Part shown: piece by piece, positions 59,784 to 64,000 of the stretch
Layout of the letters: every line of letters starts with the position of its first letter
Numbering within the stretch: the stretch's first letter is position 1
Origin: an uncultured Sulfitobacter sp.
GTDB lineage: Bacteria; Pseudomonadota; Alphaproteobacteria; Rhodobacterales; Rhodobacteraceae
DNA: 64,000 nucleotides
Assembly: GCF_947500075.1 (NCBI RefSeq)
Contig: NZ_CANMQS010000002.1
Coordinates: 868,001 to 932,000, forward strand
Direction of reading: 5' to 3'
Made by a program: the position numbers and the translations under genes
The notes under the pieces: model-generated
Databases searched by the model: none
What the model saw: the letters and a program-made list of their open reading frames with translations, nothing else
Told to the model about the DNA's origin: nothing

Positions 59784-62578
59784 GGTGCATCGTTCCGTGC
59801 ATTGAGCGCTGCATCGATGATCCCGGCCGCTTGGGCGTAATGCTGGTCCATCCGCGCCTCCAGAGCACTCAGGGTGTCGCATTCAAGCGACTGCGCCAGA
59901 AACGCTGCCCCCGCCTGCCCCAGATCGCTGCCCTGCACGGGTGCCGCCGACAGCAGCCGCCCGGCGCATTGCAGGGCCCAGCAGGTGTCATAGGCCGCTG
60001 TCAGCCGTGCGGCCTCATCAGCCGTCAGAACACCTGCCTCCTGTGCTGAGGCGAGCCCCTCCGAAATCTGATGCGCGGCTGTGCCCGTCAACAGTGCACC
60101 GGCCTGTGCCAAAAGCTCGATGTCCTGCATCCGTCCTTTGCCAATCTTGGCATCCAGCACGCCCACAGGGCTTTTGGCGGCGGCGATCTTCTCCCGCATC
60201 TCGGCCACATCGGACAGGATGTCATTGCCTGCGCGCGGCAAGGACAGGATCGTGGCACAAAGCGCCTCGACATCCGCCCCCAGCGCCTGCGGTCCCGCAA
60301 CGACCCGCGCGCGGGTCAGCGCCAGATGCTCCCACGTCCAGGCTTCGGATTTCTGATAGTTCTCGAAACTGTTCAGGGCCGTGGCCACCGGCCCCTGATT
60401 GCCAGAGGGGCGCAGGCGCATGTCGATCTCATAGAGTTTGCCCTGCGCCATCGGCGCTGTCATGGCGGTGATCATCGCCTGCGTGAGGCGCGCATAGTAA
60501 AGCCGCGTGGCCAGCGGGCGCGGCCCCTCGGACATGTCCTGATCCTGCGGATCATAGATCACCAGCATATCCAGATCAGAGGTCGCCGTCAGCCGCCCTG
60601 CCCCCAGCGATCCCATGCCAAGGATCACCGCCCCCCGTCCGGGCGGCGGCCCGTGGCGGGTGGCGAACTGATCGACCACGACGGGCCACAGGGCTGCCAG
60701 CACCGCGCGGGCCAGATCAGCGTACTGCCGACCTGCCTGCGCAGGCCCGGTCAATCCGCGCAGCAGGTGCACCCCGATCCGAAAATGCCATTCGCGCGCC
60801 CAGCGTCGGGTTTCATCCAGCCGCGTCTCATAATCCCCCGCCTCTTCAAGGTGTGCGGCCAGCAGTCTGGTCAGCTCCCCCTCTCCCGGCCAGTCAGAGA
60901 AGAAATCCCCCCCGATCACCGCATCAAACACGCCTGCATTTCGCGACAGATGCGCGGCAAGGGCGGGCGATGTGTTGATCGTCTCAATCAGCAGGTCAGC
61001 CAGTTGCGGATTGGCCTGAAGGAGCGAGAAAAGCTGCACCCCCGCAGGCAAGCCGGACAGGAAACCATCAAACGCCAGCAGCGCTTCATCTGGTTTGGAG
61101 GCCTGCGCCAGCCGCGCCAGCAGGTCGGGCTTGAGCTGCTCAAACAACGCCGCGCCGCGCGGGCTGCGCAGTGCCGGGTAGCTGAGCCACCGGTCAAGCA
61201 CCGTTTCATCAAACGCATGGGACGCCGCAGGCGCCGCCGTCGGCTGCGCGCCAGACCCGGCAAAGAACCCCTCTGCCAGATCATGCACCGCACTGAGCCT
61301 GCGGTGCAGATCCTTTTTGAGATCGTCCACATCGCTGTCCATGAAGGCCGCAAGCCGGGCAAACCCTTCGGCGCTTTGCGGCAGATCGTGGGTCTGCGCG
61401 TCGCGCAGCATTTGCAGCCGGTGTTCGACGGTGCGGTGCGCGGCATAGTGATCCACCAGCGTCTCTGCCGCATCCTGTGGCACCCATCCGCGCTCTGCCA
61501 GTATGCGCAAGCCGTCACAGGTGCCGCGCACACGCAGATCGACATCGCGCCCTCCGGCGATCAACTGGCGGGTCTGGGTGAAAAACTCGATCTCCCGAAT
61601 GCCGCCGCGCCCCAGTTTCATGTTGTGCCCCGGCAGGGTGATCGGCCCGCCAAGACCCTTGTGGGCGCGGATCGCCAGCCGCATGTCGTGGGCGTCCTGA
61701 ATGGCCGCGAAATCAAGGTGCTTGCGCCAGACGAACGGCGTCAGGGTCTTGAGAAACCTGTTGCCCGCCGCGATGTCGCCTGCGGCCGCGCGCGCCTTGA
61801 TGTAGGCTGCCCTTTCCCAGGTGCGACCAAGGGATTCGTAATACCGCTCCGCCGCTTCCATCGCCATGCAGACCGGCGTGACACCGCTGTCCGGGCGCAG
61901 GCGCAGGTCCGTGCGGAAAACGTACCCCTCGGCTGTCAGATCGCTCAATGTGGCAGACATCGCGCGGGTGGCACGCACAAAGGCGGTGCGGGCATCGTGG
62001 AAATCGTCCGCTTCAAACCGCGTCTCGTCGAAAAGACAGATCAGGTCGATGTCGGATGAATAATTCAGCTCCCCCGCGCCCATCTTGCCCATGGCCAGCA
62101 CCACCATGCCCGCCGCATCCGCCAGATCATCCAGCGTCATGCCGGGCAGCTTGCCCCGCTTGATCTGCGCGCCAAGGCCTGCGCGCAAGGCCGCCTGACA
62201 GGCCGCATCGGCAAAATCGGTCAGTGCCGTGGTGACCTGTTCCAACGTCCAAGCCCCGCCCAGATCCGCCAGCGCTGTCATCAGGGCCACCCGGCGCTTG
62301 GCCTGCCGCAGCGCATCCGCCAGATCGGCCCCTTCATAGTGGCGCGCGGTGTCGATCACCGCCGCCACCGCCGCCGCCGGTGCCGCGACGGCGTCTTGCA
62401 GCCACGCAGCCTCCTTGCTGATCAAAGCCGCCAGATAAGGCGCGCAGGACGCCGCTCCGCCCACCAGCGCACGCAACTCCGGCGGCAGGTCTGGCACTTG
62501 TGCCTCCGCCTCAACGGCAAGGGCATCGTCAAAGCGGCGGGGCGTGCGGGTGATCTGAGCGGCGAGAGGCATTGTCAT
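59780..62578 (-). CDS. glnE: Glutamine synthetase adenylyltransferase/adenylyl-removing enzyme GlnE
   Basis: About 932 residues. The amino half is the adenylyl-removing nucleotidyltransferase domain (YSSDIDLICLFDETRF). The carboxy half is the adenylylating domain (GMGSLGAGRLTATSDLDMLV). Each is followed by its helical bundle (GRGGIREIEFFTQTRQL; KGRMQDIELLAQAGAL). It switches glutamine synthetase off and on in response to PII. ATG at 62578 and ATG at 62572 are both plausible; upstream codons would extend far past the divergent ybaK-like start. Confidence 0.94.
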   Translation of the reverse strand: MTMPLAAQITRTPRRFDDALAVEAEAQVPDLPPELRALVGGAASCAPYLAALISKEAAWLQDAVAAPAAAVAAVIDTARHYEGADLADALRQAKRRVALMTALADLGGAWTLEQVTTALTDFADAACQAALRAGLGAQIKRGKLPGMTLDDLADAAGMVVLAMGKMGAGELNYSSDIDLICLFDETRFEADDFHDARTAFVRATRAMSATLSDLTAEGYVFRTDLRLRPDSGVTPVCMAMEAAERYYESLGRTWERAAYIKARAAAGDIAAGNRFLKTLTPFVWRKHLDFAAIQDAHDMRLAIRAHKGLGGPITLPGHNMKLGRGGIREIEFFTQTRQLIAGGRDVDLRVRGTCDGLRILAERGWVPQDAAETLVDHYAAHRTVEHRLQMLRDAQTHDLPQSAEGFARLAAFMDSDVDDLKKDLHRRLSAVHDLAEGFFAGSGAQPTAAPAASHAFDETVLDRWLSYPALRSPRGAALFEQLKPDLLARLAQASKPDEALLAFDGFLSGLPAGVQLFSLLQANPQLADLLIETINTSPALAAHLSRNAGVFDAVIGGDFFSDWPGEGELTRLLAAHLEEAGDYETRLDETRRWAREWHFRIGVHLLRGLTGPAQAGRQYADLARAVLAALWPVVVDQFATRHGPPPGRGAVILGMGSLGAGRLTATSDLDMLVIYDPQDQDMSEGPRPLATRLYYARLTQAMITAMTAPMAQGKLYEIDMRLRPSGNQGPVATALNSFENYQKSEAWTWEHLALTRARVVAGPQALGADVEALCATILSLPRAGNDILSDVAEMREKIAAAKSPVGVLDAKIGKGRMQDIELLAQAGALLTGTAAHQISEGLASAQEAGVLTADEAARLTAAYDTCWALQCAGRLLSAAPVQGSDLGQAGAAFLAQSLECDTLSALEARMDQHYAQAAGIIDAALNARNDAP

Positions 62579-62606
62579 GCCCCCAGCTTTGCGACAGTGT
62601 CGCGCC

Positions 62607-63083
62607 ATGAGCAAGAGCCTGAAACGTGTCCGCGCTGCACTTGAAAGCGCCGGAGTCCCTGTCGATGTGCGTGAAACCGCCCTCGCCCGCACGGCACAGG
62701 ATGCAGCGACCGCCCTGGGATGCACGGTGGATCAGATCGCCAAGTCGATTGTGCTGCAAACCATAGACATCGAAGAAGCCGTTCTTTTTATCACCGCTGG
62801 CGGCAATCAGGTCGATCTGGCCCGTGCAGCGGACCTTGCGGGCGCCCCACTGGGCAAGGCAGATGCGGCCCTTGTGCGCGCGCAAACCGGCTTTGCGATT
62901 GGCGGGGTTTCCCCTGTCGGGCATCTGACACCATGCCGTGCGTGGTTTGACGAAACGCTGCTCAAATTCGATCAAATCTGGGCTGCCGCGGGCACGCCGC
63001 ATCATGTTTTTGGCCTTCCGCCACAAGAAATGCTACAGATCTCAGGCGCGCAAGTATCTGAATTCAAATCGCTTTCAAAATAA
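62607..63083 (+). CDS. YbaK/ProX-type aminoacyl-tRNA deacylase
   Basis: 158 residues with the YbaK/EbsC fold (SLKRVRAALESAGVPVDVRET; GCTVDQIAKSIVLQTIDIEE). A lysine of the family is in AKSIVL, and GVSPVGHLTPCRAWFDETLL closes the domain. Members edit mischarged Pro- or Cys-tRNA. The start is ATG at 62607 (MSKSLKRV); ten codons upstream are open. It is divergent from glnE with a 28-bp gap, so promoters overlap. Confidence 0.9.
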   Translation: MSKSLKRVRAALESAGVPVDVRETALARTAQDAATALGCTVDQIAKSIVLQTIDIEEAVLFITAGGNQVDLARAADLAGAPLGKADAALVRAQTGFAIGGVSPVGHLTPCRAWFDETLLKFDQIWAAAGTPHHVFGLPPQEMLQISGAQVSEFKSLSK

Positions 63084-63084
63084 A

Positions 63085-63103
63085 TGTAAAAACTATTCAC
63101 ATC
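63085..63103. promoter_or_regulatory. Operator-like site 1 before the DUF2852 gene
   Basis: ATGTAAA-AACTA-TTCACAT, inverted repeat with one mismatch and a five-base spacer. It has the same form as site 2, 57 bp downstream. Confidence 0.6.
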
Positions 63104-63141
63104 ATCTCTTGCAAAGCGGCGGGTAATGGCCATTTTGATTG

Positions 63142-63160
63142 ATGTGAAAGGCATTCACAT
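63142..63160. promoter_or_regulatory. Operator-like site 2 before the DUF2852 gene
   Basis: ATGTGAA-AGGCA-TTCACAT, a perfect 7-bp inverted repeat with a five-base spacer, 59 bp before the DUF2852 start. The regulator is unknown. Confidence 0.65.
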
Positions 63161-63219
63161 AAGACCTCTCACTTCACACCGGGCCGCGAAACAGGCCTGA
63201 CCAACTGGAAGGCTTGACC

Positions 63220-63630
63220 ATGACCACTCTGACCCAAGACCACAGCTATGCACCGCGCGACAGCTGGCTGACCCGCGCCGAGCGTTGGTTGGATGACAAA
63301 GGCAAAGGTGCCTGGATCGCCGCGATGGTCCTCGGCTTTATCCTTTTCTGGCCAGTCGGCCTCGCCCTTCTCGCTTACATGATCTGGAGCAAACGTATGT
63401 TTTCTGGCAAATCCTGCGCAACCCGGCGCACCCGTTCGATGATGTCCACCAGCAAGACCGGCAACGCCGCGTTTGACGCCTACAAAGAAGACACGCTGCG
63501 CCGTCTGGAAGAAGAGCAGAGCAACTTCGAAAGCTTCCTGGCCCGCCTGCGCGAAGCCAAGGACAAGGCAGAGTTTGACCAGTTCATGGACGAACGTGCC
63601 CGCAAGAACGACGACACGGCGGAGGCGTAA
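63220..63630 (+). CDS. DUF2852 membrane protein
   Basis: 136 residues. After a short amino end, one strong helix (GAWIAAMVLGFILFWPVGLALLAYMIW) is followed by a basic, charged helix (KEDTLRRLEEEQSNFESFLARLREAKDKAEFDQFMDERA), likely a coiled coil. This is the DUF2852 layout. ATG at 63220; TTG at 63214 is two codons earlier. Two similar operators stand upstream, so expression is probably tightly controlled. Function unknown. Confidence 0.85.
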   Translation: MTTLTQDHSYAPRDSWLTRAERWLDDKGKGAWIAAMVLGFILFWPVGLALLAYMIWSKRMFSGKSCATRRTRSMMSTSKTGNAAFDAYKEDTLRRLEEEQSNFESFLARLREAKDKAEFDQFMDERARKNDDTAEA

Positions 63631-63657
63631 GCCCCGGCTGCACCAGCGTCTCCCCCG

Positions 63658-63680
63658 CCTCCCGGTTTTCCGCCGGGAGG
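63658..63680. repeat. 8-bp hairpin between the DUF2852 and RDD genes
   Basis: CCTCCCGG-TTTTCCG-CCGGGAGG, perfect arms, 27 bases after the DUF2852 stop and without a T-run. It may partially end transcription before the RDD gene. Confidence 0.5.
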
Positions 63681-63700
63681 CACAACATTGAGAAAGACCC

Positions 63701-64000
63701 ATGACCGCATCTCCCGATCCTCATCACCAGCCTGAGTTTTACGAAGGCGTCCCCTTCAAACGTCTGATTGCCTGGATGATTGACACCGGTCTGATCGCCC
63801 TGATCTGTGTGCTGATCGTGCCCTTCACTGCATTCACCGGCATTTTCTTTTTCGGCTTTCTGCTGATCGTGGTTGGTTTTGCTTACCGGGTGATCACCTT
63901 GGCCAATGGATCGGCCACATGGGGCATGCGGATCATGTCCATGGAAATCCGCGATGCACAGGACCAGCCGCTGAGCCTCGGCCTCGCTTTTTTGCACACG
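63701..64000 (+). CDS. RDD-family membrane protein, N-terminal part (cut by window edge)
   Basis: First 100 residues. FKRLIAWMIDTGLIALICVL is the first RDD motif and helix. A second helix, FFFGFLLIVVGFAYRVITL, follows, then GSATWGMRIMSMEIRD, the second conserved segment. RDD proteins are small membrane proteins, some suggested to move ions. The ATG at 63701 is the first in frame after a hairpin. The end is outside the window. Confidence 0.88.
   Translation, partial: MTASPDPHHQPEFYEGVPFKRLIAWMIDTGLIALICVLIVPFTAFTGIFFFGFLLIVVGFAYRVITLANGSATWGMRIMSMEIRDAQDQPLSLGLAFLHT

Noticed and set aside
63085-63160. PpsR/CrtJ-type site reading of the twin operators
   Set aside because: The spacing is TGT-N11-ACA in site 2, not TGT-N12-ACA, and no photosynthesis gene is near.

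Overview
The window reads as a chromosomal segment of a marine alphaproteobacterium of the Rhodobacterales (Roseobacter group). The reasons are a CtrA/SciP cell-cycle pair beside mnmA, an LpxI-type lipid A pathway, the pyrH-frr-uppS-cdsA-dxr-rseP-bamA envelope block, a DksA without its cysteine zinc finger, a MoxR/DUF2927/VWA cluster, and paired RNA methyltransferase and PIN-domain genes of the Rhodobacter RSP_2647/RSP_2648 type. The species cannot be named from what is visible. No phage, insertion sequence, CRISPR array or rRNA operon is present; the only RNA gene seen is one tRNA-Leu(CAA).

Layout. 1-3.1 kb: the 5' part of ligA, ctrA with a CtrA-like box, sciP, and divergent mnmA. 3.2-16.3 kb (minus): an envelope superoperon in three or more transcription units: pyrH, an odd membrane protein, frr | uppS-cdsA-dxr-rseP | a 41-residue membrane peptide | bamA-ompH-fabZ-lpxA-lpxI-lpxB. 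These genes make undecaprenyl and isoprenoid precursors, CDP-diacylglycerol and lipid A, and the machine that inserts outer-membrane proteins. 16.4-23.3 kb: miaA, an AraC-type regulator and a peptide-type ABC importer (two permeases and a fused double ATPase) without a binding protein. 23.3-31.6 kb: a lytic transglycosylase, ssb, aroK-aroB, xerD and a CorC/CNNM-type protein. 31.5-34.8 kb: a rearranged accessory patch. 34.7-40.8 kb: two large dimethylglycine/sarcosine dehydrogenase-like flavoproteins around an Fnr-boxed universal stress protein, then a MobA-like nucleotidyltransferase. 41.1-45.3 kb: a 1084-residue cadherin/RTX/Hint protein, a long noncoding leader and tRNA-Leu. 45.4-50.9 kb: a YqaA-like protein, dsbB, an Lrp-type regulator divergent from arginase and ornithine cyclodeaminase, a flavin monooxygenase and dksA. 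51-56.9 kb: MoxR, DUF2927 lipoprotein, 57-residue membrane protein, VWA protein, P450, M48 protease. 56.9-64 kb: PIN protein, RNA methyltransferase, lipoprotein, glnE, YbaK, DUF2852 and the start of an RDD protein.

The most unusual region is the patch between the CorC-like gene and the first flavoprotein gene. The last 106 bp of the CorC-like gene and the last 147 bp of the flavoprotein gene each occur twice, and the extra copies are fused back to back at 32846/32847. The locus therefore reads as two tandem units, [corC 3' end - cargo - flavoprotein 3' end], with different cargo: an exported 331-residue protein in one and a Hint-domain protein in the other. The extra copies differ from the intact genes almost only at silent sites in the corC part. 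That suggests one unit came from a relative and that this intergenic site is a cargo-exchange hotspot. Other unexplained structure includes a 158-bp hairpin with 69-bp arms, a dispersed long palindrome, twin operators before the DUF2852 gene, 20-bp-phased direct repeats at the Lrp/arginase promoter, and an arginase gene that seems to start at ATT.
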